51,673 nt of DNA from Candidatus Scalindua sp. (GCA_018670825.1 JABHIW010000164.1:1-51673); one strand, 5' to 3'. Positions 14,997 to 24,252 are shown, counted from the first letter of the stretch. Made by a program: numbers and translations. Notes: generated by a model from the sequence alone, not told the origin.

Positions 14997-17993
14997 TCAA
15001 GTGGCGAGATGCGACCCTGCTTCTCCTGTTTCCCTTTTATACGTTTCATTAAAAATCGTATCAGCAAGCCATTTTTTAAAACTCGGGTTATCCATGAACT
15101 GTTTGAATAATTCTGTCTGATCAGTCAGCATTTCTACGATAACACGCTCTAGGGCCTTGTCGTGTTCGATACGGGCGTTTTGTTTATCATCCTGTTTCAT
15201 GGCATTCTGATACGCCTTGTCCAAGGCAACCTTCACCGGTAATTCCTCCGTAATTACCTCTCTGATTTTGTCCGCGTCCTTCCAATCGATATTACCGAAA
15301 TGATCATTGAATGCCTTGATAATATTACTCAGATGATCTATTTCAGATTCTGCTTTTTTCCCGCCACCACCAACGAGTATGGGGTCTATTTCCGCATCTT
15401 CATTAGCAAGTAGTATACTCTGGGTTTCCTGTACTTCTGAACGGTAACTGTCCATATCAATTGTTTCAAGAATCCCCTTCGAAAGATCATCTTCTTTTGG
15501 TGCAGGTAGTTTTGGAATCAGGAAATTCAAAAACAGAGACAGTTTTTCCCATGATGGATTGGCGTAAGGGAGAATAGCAGCAAGAAAATTATAAGTACGC
15601 ACAAAGGATTTGGCTTTACCCTTGAAGTCTACCTGGCCATCTTCATCCAGATCGCTATTATAAGTTGCAACACTGGCATCCAGGATTGGATCAAGTTTTT
15701 CACGGCTTTCACCGGAAAGAAAAAGACTCACCAGCTCATCTATCTGAAATTGATTATAGACCTGATAACCATCCAGAGTTGATTTTAGGTCATGTAGTTT
15801 GTTGGGATCTGTTTCGTCACTTAGTATCGTTGTCCTGTAGTAATCGGAAAAGGCAAATTGAATAACCTCGGTACTGTTCATAAAATCGAGCACAAAGGTG
15901 TCTGTTTTTCGCGGGTGGGCGCGGTTAAGGCGGGAGAGCGTCTGTACCGCCTTGATGCCAGATAGCGCTTTGTCAACATACATTGTGTGAAGAAGCGGTT
16001 CGTCATAGCCGGTTTGAAATTTGTCAGCTACGATCAGGAAACGATAAGGGTCCACTTGGAATTTATCTGGAATACTATTGCCTGGAAAACCGTTCAATGA
16101 AGATTCGGTGACCTTTTTGCCAGCATACTCATGTTCGCCTGAAAAAGCAATTATGGCTTCAAAAGGATTTTTTCTTTCCTTCAGGTAATCGATAAACGCA
16201 TGATAGTACTGGATAGCCCGGTTAATACCACTACACACAACCATTGCTCTGGCCTGGCCACCGATTTTGTGTCGTGCAATAACGTTGTCAAGGAAATGAT
16301 CTATCATGATCTCTACTTTCTGGCGGATAGCATAGTCGTGCGATTCAACGTAACGACGAAGCTTCTTTTTTGCCTTCCTTGTGTCAAACTCAGGGTCATC
16401 TTCAACTGACTTTATAAGTCGATAATAGCTGTTAACCGGTGTATAGTTCTGCAGCACATCCAGGATAAACCCTTCCTGAATAGCCTGTTTCATGGTGTAT
16501 GAATGAAATGGGCGGTGTTTGACGTCATCACCTTCTCTATATTCATCACCGAAAATTTCAAGTGTTTTATTTTTTGGTGTTGCGGTGAAAGCAAAGTAAC
16601 TTGCCTTATCTAGCATCTTTCGGGAAGTGATAATTCTGTTGATCTTGTCCTCAGTATCTTCTACCTCTTTATCTTCCGTGTCCCTTGTTTCGTATTCTGC
16701 GCCTGGCCCCGCTAATACGGCGCTCATTTTAGACGACGTTTTGCCGCCCTGGCTGGAATGGGCTTCGTCGATTATGATGGCAAATTTACGATTTCTATGT
16801 ACATCGCTGATTTCATCCAACACATAAGGAAACTTCTGTACCGTTGTGATAACGATCTTTTTACCGGTTTCCAGAAACTCGCGGAGCTGGATAGAGCCTT
16901 CCGTAACAGCACCGACTATGGATGAAACCTGGGCGAAACGCCTGATATTGTCCCGCAACTGTTTATCCAGCACCTTTCGGTCAGTTACGACGATTACGGT
17001 ATCGAGCAGGGAATTACCATCCCTTTCAAGTCCAATAAGCTGATGAGCAAGCCAGGTGATGGAATTGCTCTTTCCGCTACCTGCCGAGTGCTGGATCAGG
17101 TAGCGTCTTCCGATTCCGCTTACGAGGACATCCGCAAGGAGTTTACGCACCAAATCTAACTGATGATATCGTGGAAAAATCTGTTCGCGTCTTTTTTTCC
17201 CGGTTCTTTCGTCTTTTTTTTCTACAATCTGGGCATAGTTTTCCAGAATATCAGTTAATCGGTCCTTCCGCAGCACCTCTTTCCAGAGATAATCGGTTGC
17301 AATTCCCAGCGGATTAGGCGGATTACCTGCACCATCATTATATCCTTTATTAAAAGGCAGGAACCATGAACCCTTTGCCTTAAGATGGGTGCACATCCGT
17401 ACTTCATGATCGTCCACGGCAAAATGTACTATGCACCTGCCAAACTGGAAGAGAAGCTCTCGCGGATCACGGTCGCGCCTGTACTGATGAACAGCATCCT
17501 GGACTGTTTGCTTCGTAAGTCTGTTTTTCAACTCAAAGGTCATAATCGGCAGACCGTTGATAAATATGCCCATATCAAGTGCGAGTTGAGTTTCATTCTG
17601 ACTGTAACGGAGTTGACGGGTTACACTGAATATGTTTTTTGTATAGAGTTCCTGTGCCTTGGGATTTTTTGTCGAAGGTGCACCGTAAAAAAGATCGAGA
17701 GAGACCGGCCCGTCACTCACACCAAGCCTCAGTACATCGATGATGCCTCTCTTTGCTATTTCACCCTGAAGGCGGTGGAGGAATTTTGTTTGGCGTGGAG
17801 TATCTTCACCAAATGAAAGTGCATCGAAAGCTTCCGGTTGGGTTTCTTTTACAAAGTCGATAAGCTTTACAAGGTCAATTGCGTGCTCGCGATCAAGGTC
17901 TTTGGCGTCACCCAGCACGTAACCGGCATCATGTATCAGCGAATCACAAATGATAGTTTCCAGGCCTTTTTCTGAGGTGTCAGTCATTTTCAT
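14997..17993 (-). CDS. hsdR: Type I restriction endonuclease, motor subunit HsdR
   Basis: The 998-residue protein has an N-terminal nuclease domain with D-x-x-x-F-I-N-G-L-P-I and the FELKN catalytic E-x-K at 153-157. The SF2 translocase core has Walker A HSAGSGKS (about 303-310), DEAH at 409-412, FTATP motif III and the motif VI region QTLSRLNRAHPRK. It translocates and cuts unmodified foreign DNA in complex with HsdM and HsdS. The length is normal. An ATG two codons downstream is an alternative start. It lies downstream of hsdM-hsdS-DUF3800-unknown on the same strand, but 367 bases from the last of these, with its own repeat-bearing upstream region, so it may have a separate promoter. Confidence 0.95.
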   Translation of the reverse strand: MKMTDTSEKGLETIICDSLIHDAGYVLGDAKDLDREHAIDLVKLIDFVKETQPEAFDALSFGEDTPRQTKFLHRLQGEIAKRGIIDVLRLGVSDGPVSLDLFYGAPSTKNPKAQELYTKNIFSVTRQLRYSQNETQLALDMGIFINGLPIMTFELKNRLTKQTVQDAVHQYRRDRDPRELLFQFGRCIVHFAVDDHEVRMCTHLKAKGSWFLPFNKGYNDGAGNPPNPLGIATDYLWKEVLRKDRLTDILENYAQIVEKKDERTGKKRREQIFPRYHQLDLVRKLLADVLVSGIGRRYLIQHSAGSGKSNSITWLAHQLIGLERDGNSLLDTVIVVTDRKVLDKQLRDNIRRFAQVSSIVGAVTEGSIQLREFLETGKKIVITTVQKFPYVLDEISDVHRNRKFAIIIDEAHSSQGGKTSSKMSAVLAGPGAEYETRDTEDKEVEDTEDKINRIITSRKMLDKASYFAFTATPKNKTLEIFGDEYREGDDVKHRPFHSYTMKQAIQEGFILDVLQNYTPVNSYYRLIKSVEDDPEFDTRKAKKKLRRYVESHDYAIRQKVEIMIDHFLDNVIARHKIGGQARAMVVCSGINRAIQYYHAFIDYLKERKNPFEAIIAFSGEHEYAGKKVTESSLNGFPGNSIPDKFQVDPYRFLIVADKFQTGYDEPLLHTMYVDKALSGIKAVQTLSRLNRAHPRKTDTFVLDFMNSTEVIQFAFSDYYRTTILSDETDPNKLHDLKSTLDGYQVYNQFQIDELVSLFLSGESREKLDPILDASVATYNSDLDEDGQVDFKGKAKSFVRTYNFLAAILPYANPSWEKLSLFLNFLIPKLPAPKEDDLSKGILETIDMDSYRSEVQETQSILLANEDAEIDPILVGGGGKKAESEIDHLSNIIKAFNDHFGNIDWKDADKIREVITEELPVKVALDKAYQNAMKQDDKQNARIEHDKALERVIVEMLTDQTELFKQFMDNPSFKKWLADTIFNETYKRETGEAGSHLAT

Positions 17994-18025
17994 AATTTAT
18001 TACTCACCCTAGCTGAAACAGTACA

Positions 18026-18222
18026 CGAAAATAGGCGAAAATAAAGTGAAGTCTATGAAACACTATATATGCTCGATTTCATACAAGAAACCGCAATATA
18101 TTGATTTTAAGGCATAATCGTTCTCACAAAACCATTACTTGCGAAAATAGGCGAAAATAAACCCATAACTCCAATATGGAACATGCTTTGCACCTTTTAG
18201 TGCTTCAGATACGCCTATTTTC
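18026..18222. promoter_or_regulatory. Repeated motif upstream of hsdR
   Basis: CGAAAATAGGCGAAAATAAA occurs exactly at 18026-18045 and at 18142-18161. Each copy is itself two CGAAAATA units with a GG spacer. An inverted half copy, CGCCTATTTTC, lies at 18212-18222. The cluster fills the 367-base gap before hsdR, where a promoter is expected, so operator sites are plausible. No regulator gene is adjacent. Confidence 0.45.
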
Positions 18223-18366
18223 TTAATCAACTTACCCTCCAAAGTTGCATTAAGACTTAGTGTTGTAGGATAAAAATATTTTGCATAATCTTAATAAAGA
18301 TGATAAGCTTCAAGTGCGCTTTACAAAGTAGAGCTGTCGGCATTTCTGAGGGTTGTTTGCCCAAAA

Positions 18367-18837
18367 CTAACAGCCCTTGTTTATTTTTAGAATTCTTCTC
18401 AGTTCCACATCACTTACTGATGTGCATTTTCTCTTTTGGCTTCGATATCTTTTTCCATGATCCTTACCAAAATCAAAAAAACTTCCTATTTGTAATTTTT
18501 CTGATCCTTGACGGCATCGTAGATACATTACACAATCTAAATCTTTACAGAATATGGCAATTGTTCCTCTCTCCGGTTGATACATTACTTCTCTATCAAT
18601 ATCACCTCTCAGTAAAAACTCCATAAACATCATTTGACGAGCACGTCTTTGTGAAAAATCCTTCTTTTTTTTATCACCAGGTGCGCTTTCATAAAAAATA
18701 TGGTCAAAATCTCTTTCGTCAAATGATACAGCTATACCCCAAAGGTAAAAAGAATTATTGCTAACATACTTTTCCCTGTATTCATTGCGATAGGTATCAA
18801 CATCAGGCAACAATATAATTTCAACAGCTTTTTTCAT
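18367..18837 (-). CDS. Accessory protein in type I R-M locus, possible BECR/RelE-fold
   Basis: The 156-residue protein is not confidently recognised. Its middle (FDERDFDHIFYES ... FSQRRARQMMFMEFLLRG) followed by strand-turn-strand (GTIAIFCKDLDCVMYLRC) and KLQIGSFFDFG recalls phage-associated BECR-fold (barnase/EndoU/colicin/RelE-like) nuclease domains. That is a pattern impression only. It starts 6 bases after the DUF3800 gene, so the two are almost certainly co-transcribed behind hsdM and hsdS. Context suggests a defence-related role or passenger. Confidence 0.6.
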   Translation of the reverse strand: MKKAVEIILLPDVDTYRNEYREKYVSNNSFYLWGIAVSFDERDFDHIFYESAPGDKKKKDFSQRRARQMMFMEFLLRGDIDREVMYQPERGTIAIFCKDLDCVMYLRCRQGSEKLQIGSFFDFGKDHGKRYRSQKRKCTSVSDVELRRILKINKGC

Positions 18838-18843
18838 CTTTAA

Positions 18844-19548
18844 TTAACGCCCTTGCCAAATAAACAGGTTCAATTTCTGCTCAGACAAACCACTTGAAAC
18901 ATCAAAGCTCTTTAAACCTGTTCTCCGTTTAAAATACTGGATAATGCTATTTTTAAAAGTACTCTCGCCTGTTCTATTAACGGCATGTCCGATTAAACTG
19001 GTAAAATAATCTGCTATCTGTAATAGCACATTCTGCCCGGAATCATAGGCCTGCAAGTGTTCAATCTTGCAATCTGTTCTATTCCAATAAATATGTGACC
19101 TCAAAAATGCTAGCAAAGATTGTGCTCGGCTTCGATCACTCGTAGGTTTATGATCCAGGTAAACATAATACCGGGAATTGCTACACAATTTTTCGCGCAA
19201 CATCAAGTAATAAAACTTAAAAAAGGCTAATTCAATATCATTATTGTGATACTCCTCATAATTGATAATTGTCTTGTCAACAACGATCCCGCGAAACTGT
19301 AGATACTCACAGCTAACATACAGATCAATAATATCTTTATATAAATCTTCATACGTTCTGGATGTTTTTACCCATTTAAGCTCTTTACAAAAATTGTGCT
19401 TATTTAAAATCGCCTTTATCTGTTTGACAAGTTCATCCTTTTTGACTCTGGGTATAATAATCCCACCGATAACCATTTTTGACGAATCCTTATTTTCAAC
19501 CCGAGACTCATCACAATAAATATTAAACGCGTTCTTCAATTTACTCAT
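18844..19548 (-). CDS. DUF3800 protein
   Basis: From the ATG at 19548 the protein has 234 residues with the DUF3800 hallmarks: IYCDESR near the start (metal-binding D and E), a central YVYLDHK strand and the C-terminal LQIADYFTSLIGHAVN helix. The family is a predicted RNase H-like nuclease found with mobile elements and defence genes; its activity is not well proven. The frame extends 40 residues further, but those overlap hsdS. GGAGA lies 10 bases before the internal ATG, and the ATG overlaps the hsdS stop by 8 bases, so this start is preferred and translation is coupled to hsdS. Confidence 0.8.
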   Translation of the reverse strand: MSKLKNAFNIYCDESRVENKDSSKMVIGGIIIPRVKKDELVKQIKAILNKHNFCKELKWVKTSRTYEDLYKDIIDLYVSCEYLQFRGIVVDKTIINYEEYHNNDIELAFFKFYYLMLREKLCSNSRYYVYLDHKPTSDRSRAQSLLAFLRSHIYWNRTDCKIEHLQAYDSGQNVLLQIADYFTSLIGHAVNRTGESTFKNSIIQYFKRRTGLKSFDVSSGLSEQKLNLFIWQGR

Positions 19549-20980
19549 TACAAATTTTCTCCACATCATCTTCAACTTCTTTCCGGCCTGCCGAAGCTTC
19601 GGCGCAGGCAGGTATTTCTTCTGTATCAGGCATATTTTCAAGTAATTCCTCGTCAGTAACATCCTCAACCTTGATACTTCTTACATCCACTTTGCCGGTA
19701 ACTACATCAGAAATAAGTCGTGTGCGATATTGTTGTAATAAATCAATTTGGTGCTGTGCTTTCTCAATAGCTAAATCTATCCGCATAGAAGTTATTTCCA
19801 AGAAATCAAAAATTTCTTTTTGCTCTGAAGCAGGTGGCAATAGCACTGGAAATCTTTTTAATAAGCCTTGAGCCAAAGAGGCTCTTGTTACAATATTCAT
19901 TTCTTTAACAAAGAATTCCCTAGATATAAAACTTCGGAAATAGTATTTTGAATATTCTTTAGTGAGGATCTTCTTTGTTGGTCTAAATCTAATTATAAAT
20001 CCAGAAAAGATAGCATCCTTTATGCTCTCCAAACAAACAGATGATATACCTATCTCTTCAATCGTTTCTGAGGTTCGCGTAAAAAACACATCCCCTTCCT
20101 GCACTGACAACCGCCTTCTTTCCTTATCAGATGACCTAGCCAATCCTTCTACTTTTAGTGGTAATGACATATTACTGTAAACATCTCCATAACTTATAAA
20201 TGGATACCCCGAACCAAAATAGTCAGCACTTTCACTTATTCCATTTTGAAATCGACCTAAACTTTTTAATGGAACAATATCCCAATGCTCTGGTATATCA
20301 CCAAGCCAATCAACTTCGCCTGGATTCATTTTGACTTCAGGATTAATACCTCGCGTCACTGCCTGATTGATTATGGCCTGCTTCTGCTCCTTGAGGAGTT
20401 CGATCATTCGCTTTTTAGCGCGGATGAAGCTGGCAATCTGGGAGGCTTTGCAGTCAAGGAAACGGGCTATTTGATTTTGTTCATCTCTTTTTGGAGTAGG
20501 TAAATACTGATTTGCAAAAGTGTCAAACCGAAAGTCAGTTGATCTTTCTCTTATTCCTTTTGTTAGTGAAAGAATGTATTCTGAACGAGCCATTTCTCTC
20601 ACAATATGAGCATAATACATAGTGTTTAGTTTTTGCTCTTTCGGTAGACAAACTGAATAGACAGGCGTTGCTTTACCATCTGAATCAGAGACGCCTATCG
20701 CGCCTGCAAATGCATCCATTTGGTGTATAACAAGATCACCTTTCCTTATTCCTTGATAACCTATTTCCTTCAAAGATTCTGTAAAACCTGTTGTTCTTCT
20801 TTTTTTTCGTAAAGTCACAATGCCATCTCTAAAACACGTGACAACATCATCCTCTTCCCGAATAGGACGGTCAGCTTTTTTGAACAGCCATTTTCCACGA
20901 TATATCTCCCATCCTTTTGGTATTTTTCTCAACCAAGGCACGCCGGAGTCCTTGTATTCGAGATATGGTTTGAGTTTCAT
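19541..20980 (-). CDS. hsdS: Type I restriction-modification specificity subunit HsdS
   Basis: 479 residues with two target-recognition domains, each opened by the G-V/D-x-L-x-x-I-P-x-x-W motif (PWLRKIPKGWEI near 15-26 and WLGDIPEHWDI near 220). Each is followed by a conserved helical spacer (NQIARFLDCKASQI and QKEIFDFLEITSMRID). It reads the bipartite target site for the HsdM methylase and HsdR nuclease. The start overlaps the hsdM stop by 4 bases (ATGA). The C-terminal tail is odd: residues near 455-465 (PACAEASAGR) are encoded by a palindromic repeat inserted in the gene. Confidence 0.93.
   Translation of the reverse strand: MKLKPYLEYKDSGVPWLRKIPKGWEIYRGKWLFKKADRPIREEDDVVTCFRDGIVTLRKKRRTTGFTESLKEIGYQGIRKGDLVIHQMDAFAGAIGVSDSDGKATPVYSVCLPKEQKLNTMYYAHIVREMARSEYILSLTKGIRERSTDFRFDTFANQYLPTPKRDEQNQIARFLDCKASQIASFIRAKKRMIELLKEQKQAIINQAVTRGINPEVKMNPGEVDWLGDIPEHWDIVPLKSLGRFQNGISESADYFGSGYPFISYGDVYSNMSLPLKVEGLARSSDKERRRLSVQEGDVFFTRTSETIEEIGISSVCLESIKDAIFSGFIIRFRPTKKILTKEYSKYYFRSFISREFFVKEMNIVTRASLAQGLLKRFPVLLPPASEQKEIFDFLEITSMRIDLAIEKAQHQIDLLQQYRTRLISDVVTGKVDVRSIKVEDVTDEELLENMPDTEEIPACAEASAGRKEVEDDVEKICNE
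19587..19612. repeat. Palindromic element inside hsdS coding sequence
   Basis: CCTGCCGAAGCTTCGGCGCA then GGCAGG is a near-perfect inverted repeat, in frame within the hsdS tail, coding CAEASAGR. It lies after the last structural helix, where an insertion would be tolerated. Confidence 0.7.
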
Positions 20981-22947
20981 AGCTCTTCCTCACCGACAAT
21001 ATCATTCAATAATCCATCAGTTTCTTTCTCTATCGCCCGGATATCCACCACGATTTCATCGAGTGTCCTCATTTGTGTAGGTTTATAGAAATATCTGGTA
21101 AACGACACTTCATAACCGATCTGCGTTTTGCTTTTATCAATCCACGCGTCGGGCACATAGGGCAGCACCTCCCGTTTAAAGAAGACTTCAATGCCTCCCT
21201 CTTCCGGAAGGGGTACCTGTTCGGTGTCACGCAGATTCGTATCGGGCTGGTATTCAATAACACCGTTTTTATTGCCAATGACTGTTTCAAAGAGGCCGTG
21301 CAACGGATCGGGCTTTATAGATTTATGAATTTTACGGATGACAGGCACTCCATTTTCATCTACCATTCCCTTGTCCACCAGTTCTTTAATCTCTTTAGAT
21401 GAGTATACCTTTTGGGGATCAATACCCTTCAATCGAAGTGGACGTTCCACGGTAATTTTATGATACCCGAAGGCTTCGTTGGGAAATATCTTTGACTGTT
21501 CTGTTTCTCTGGGATGAATGATAAGATCACAGATATCCGCAATCTGATTATCTGAAAATTCACAGTTCTTTTTACCGAGGTTTTTCCGCAAGGGGACATA
21601 CCAGCCGCTTGCATCAATGAGCTGTACCTTGCCCTTTCTTTCCTCGGTTTTTCTGTTGGAGAGTAGCCATATATAGGTTGCAATACCTGTATTGTAAAAC
21701 ATGTTCTCAGGCAGGGCGACTATTGCCTCCAGCCAATCGTTTTCAATAATCCAGCGGCGGATATTGCTCTCTCCTTGTCCGGCATCTCCGGTAAATAGGG
21801 ATGATCCGTTATGAACCTCCGCAATCCGGCTTCCTAATGCGGTATTGTGTTTCATCTTGGATATTTTGTTAACCAGGAAGAGCATTTGGCCATCACTGGA
21901 ACGAGTAATCATCTTGTATTCCGGATTGTCTTTGTATTGAATCACAAAGCGGTGGTCTTTGATCTCTTTCTTACCACCCATCCGCTCCTGGTCACTCTTC
22001 CAGCTTTTACCATAGGGTGGATTGGAAAGCATGAAGTCAAATTCATTTGAAGGATGACCATCGGCTGAGAGCGTTGAACCAAATTTCATATTTTCTGCCT
22101 CTGAACCTTCGCCTTTAAGCAGAAGATCGGCTTTGAGAATGGCGAAAGTTTCAGGCTGAGATTCCTGCCCATAAAGGTGAATGGCTACCTCTTTCTTTTG
22201 CTGAGCGGCCAACTCCTTAAGGGTATCTTCCGCAACAGTCAACATTCCGCCGGTACCGCATGCTCCATCATAAACCAGATATGTCCCGGATTCAATATTG
22301 GATGCGACAGGTTCAAGGATAAGCCTTGACATGAGCTTTACCACATCGCGTGGAGTAAAATGTTCCCCTGCCTCCTCGTTGTTCTCTTCGTTGAATTTGC
22401 GGATCAATTCTTCAAATATGGTCCCCATGGAATGATTATCCAGTGCGGGTAAACGTACTTCGCCTTTTGCATCCGTAACAGGATTGGGGCTTAAATTGAT
22501 TTCAGGGTTTGTGAATTTCTCTATAACCGAACCAAGAATATCCGACTCCACCATGGTAGGTATTTGATTGCGGAATTTAAACTTCTCAAGGATTTCCTGT
22601 ACGTTCGGTGAAAAGCCGTCGAGATAGGCTTCGAAGTCTGCTTTGAGCTGCTGCTGTTTAGAACGGGATTTCAGGTCTCGAAGTAAAAAACGGCTTGTAT
22701 TATAAAATGCCTGACCCGATGACAGACAGAGAGCCGGATTCTGATTGGTAACCTTTGCTTTATCCAGCTGCTCTTTCATCTTCAATACGGCCTGTTTTGT
22801 AGGCTCCAATACCGCATCGATCCTACGGATAACGGTCATAGGGAGAATAACATCTCGGTATTTACCGCGCACATAGATATCTCGAAGACAATCATCAGCG
22901 ATACCCCAGATGAAATTTACAATCATGTTATGTTGAGCTAAATCCAT
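20977..22947 (-). CDS. hsdM: Type I DNA adenine methyltransferase HsdM
   Basis: The 656-residue protein has the HsdM helical N-terminal domain (about 1-165), then the N6-adenine methylase core: EHFTPRDVVKLM at about 195-206, SAM-binding motif I DGACGTGGM at 227-235 and catalytic NPPY at 309-312. It methylates the adenines of the type I site with HsdS. It is the first gene of the operon. GGGAAA lies 7 bases before the ATG. The C-terminal extension (after about 520) continues to a glutamate-rich end. Upstream lies a 1.3-kb repeat field, so the promoter should be within the first 150 bases before 22947. Confidence 0.95.
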   Translation of the reverse strand: MDLAQHNMIVNFIWGIADDCLRDIYVRGKYRDVILPMTVIRRIDAVLEPTKQAVLKMKEQLDKAKVTNQNPALCLSSGQAFYNTSRFLLRDLKSRSKQQQLKADFEAYLDGFSPNVQEILEKFKFRNQIPTMVESDILGSVIEKFTNPEINLSPNPVTDAKGEVRLPALDNHSMGTIFEELIRKFNEENNEEAGEHFTPRDVVKLMSRLILEPVASNIESGTYLVYDGACGTGGMLTVAEDTLKELAAQQKKEVAIHLYGQESQPETFAILKADLLLKGEGSEAENMKFGSTLSADGHPSNEFDFMLSNPPYGKSWKSDQERMGGKKEIKDHRFVIQYKDNPEYKMITRSSDGQMLFLVNKISKMKHNTALGSRIAEVHNGSSLFTGDAGQGESNIRRWIIENDWLEAIVALPENMFYNTGIATYIWLLSNRKTEERKGKVQLIDASGWYVPLRKNLGKKNCEFSDNQIADICDLIIHPRETEQSKIFPNEAFGYHKITVERPLRLKGIDPQKVYSSKEIKELVDKGMVDENGVPVIRKIHKSIKPDPLHGLFETVIGNKNGVIEYQPDTNLRDTEQVPLPEEGGIEVFFKREVLPYVPDAWIDKSKTQIGYEVSFTRYFYKPTQMRTLDEIVVDIRAIEKETDGLLNDIVGEEEL

Positions 22948-23085
22948 GCATTTCCCTTTTGCTTAATAGTGATATGCTTAATGTGAACACTATTATTGAA
23001 TAAACAATGAGTATAACTGTATATAAAACGATTACTTATATAAAATAAGTAAAACTATTTTTGAAGATATTTATAATGTCGTTGA

Positions 23086-23177
23086 GTGATCTGTAGCGAC
23101 TTCCTGTCCAGGAATATTATAAAAGAGTGGGGGTGTTTTGCAATACAAAAGATTAGACACGAATTTCACAGATTTGC
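23086..23177 (+). repeat. Long dispersed repeat, copy A (with boilerplate)
   Basis: About 75 bases match 26655-26741: TATTATAAAAGAGTGGGGGT, TTTTGCAATACAAAAGAT and AGACACGAATTTCACAGATT, with few mismatches. It lies in the 1.3-kb gene-free stretch 22948-24252. Confidence 0.75.
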
Positions 23178-23206
23178 ACGAAAAGAGATAAACAAGTTTC
23201 AACGCT

Positions 23207-23280
23207 CCCCGGACAAAAAGCGCCGAGGACAAGGAGAGCGCAAAGGAAAGACAAAAGAGATATTTAGCCACAGACTTACA
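23207..23280 (+). repeat. Dispersed 24-bp core (copy 6) inside boilerplate repeat
   Basis: The core at 23207-23230 is followed by GAGAGCGCAAAGGAAAGACA, AAAGAGATATTTAGCCACAG and ACTTACACAG, the ordinary boilerplate. Confidence 0.8.
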
Positions 23281-23619
23281 CAGGAAAAAAAAGACTAAGA
23301 TGGAGGATAGAGGAGAAAAGGCAAAGACACGAATTTCACGGATTTGAATGTGATGTACATATTTACACGTATGTGGAATAATTAGCCAGAAACACACCGT
23401 TTTTTTTGGATGAATATGTCAAAAATATCTCATTTCGTTGGTACCTAAAATTGTATAAACTAACTAACATTTTGTATATGTATAACTTATGATTCGTAAT
23501 TTACTGAATATATAAACCGATAAAATTGTGTCGCATAAATGGCATGTTTATTGCAATTCTACTCAATCAGGAAATGAAATATTCCAAGTAAAGACTTTAC
23601 TGTTTGTGTCGATAATAAT

Positions 23620-23711
23620 GATAGAGAAAGTCACTTTTAACATTTGGTCATTTATTAATTTAACTATTTAATACTTTTTAGAATCATTGCAAACAAGTGA
23701 CTTTCTCTATC
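23620..23711. repeat. Inverted repeat with 17-bp perfect arms
   Basis: GATAGAGAAAGTCACTT (23620-23636) and AAGTGACTTTCTCTATC (23695-23711) are exact reverse complements around a 58-base AT-rich centre. It could be a small non-autonomous element. It directly precedes two more palindromic elements. Confidence 0.7.
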
Positions 23712-23721
23712 GACTAATAGT

Positions 23722-23845
23722 GTAAAAAAAGACTTTTATGAGTTCGTGTATCGCATTGCTTCAAAACCTAAATCACATATCATTTATATTAAATAAATCG
23801 GTAGGTTGAAGCGACTACACGGTACATTAAAATTGTCTTTTTTAC
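23722..23845. repeat. MITE-like palindromic element, copy 1
   Basis: The terminal arms GTAAAAAAAGAC (23722-23733) and GTCTTTTTTAC (23835-23845) are inverted. Inner arms GCTTCAAAACCTA / TAGGTTGAAGC are also inverted around an AT-rich core (TTTATATTAAATAAATCGGT). Confidence 0.65.
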
Positions 23846-23851
23846 AAAGAG

Positions 23852-23962
23852 AAAGGCTTTTGCTGTCTCGTGTACCGTATTGCTTCGCAACCTAATCACA
23901 TATATATTTATATTAAATAAATCGGTGGGTTGAAGCTACTGCGCGAAATGGTAAAAGCCTTT
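23852..23962. repeat. MITE-like palindromic element, copy 2
   Basis: Shares the core CACATAT...TTTATATTAAATAAATCGGT and the GGTTGAAGC arm with copy 1, but has different ends: AAAGGCTTTT and AAAAGCCTTT. The copies face the same way and are 6 bases apart. Confidence 0.65.
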
Positions 23963-24000
23963 TTTTTATTTGGTATGAAAAGGTAAGAGACTGTTCACCG

Positions 24001-24120
24001 CACCCGCCACACAACACGTCGGGCAGGAAGACGCTCACCGCCTGCCCGCCAGCTTGTTAGGCGGGGACACAAAAGGCGCCGAGGACAAGAGAGCGCAGAG
24101 GAAGGACTAGAAGCGAAAAG
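24001..24120 (+). repeat. Composite repeat with degenerate core (copy 7)
   Basis: CACCGCACCCGCCACACAAC, then an ACGTCGGGCAGG piece, a GC-rich hairpin (CCTGCCCGCCAGC / GGCGGGG) and a core variant at 24063-24086 (GGGGACACAAAAGGCGCCGA). AGAGCGCAGAGGAAGGAC closes it. Several repeat families are stacked here. Confidence 0.65.
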
Positions 24121-24252
24121 CCAGAAGCGAGAGGCAAGAAGATTGAGGAATGACTAATGACTACATTTAACCCTGGTATTATTTTACCGTAGACTTATTC
24201 AGCTATATTTAATATATTCCAATTCAACTAACCCTTAAAAAGGAGGCATTAA

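Noticed and set aside
17385-17816. 143-codon frame opposite hsdR
   Set aside because: It lies wholly within the recognisable N-terminal nuclease domain of hsdR on the other strand.
23071-23397. 108-codon minus-strand frame
   Set aside because: It is built entirely of the dispersed repeats and has no coding character.
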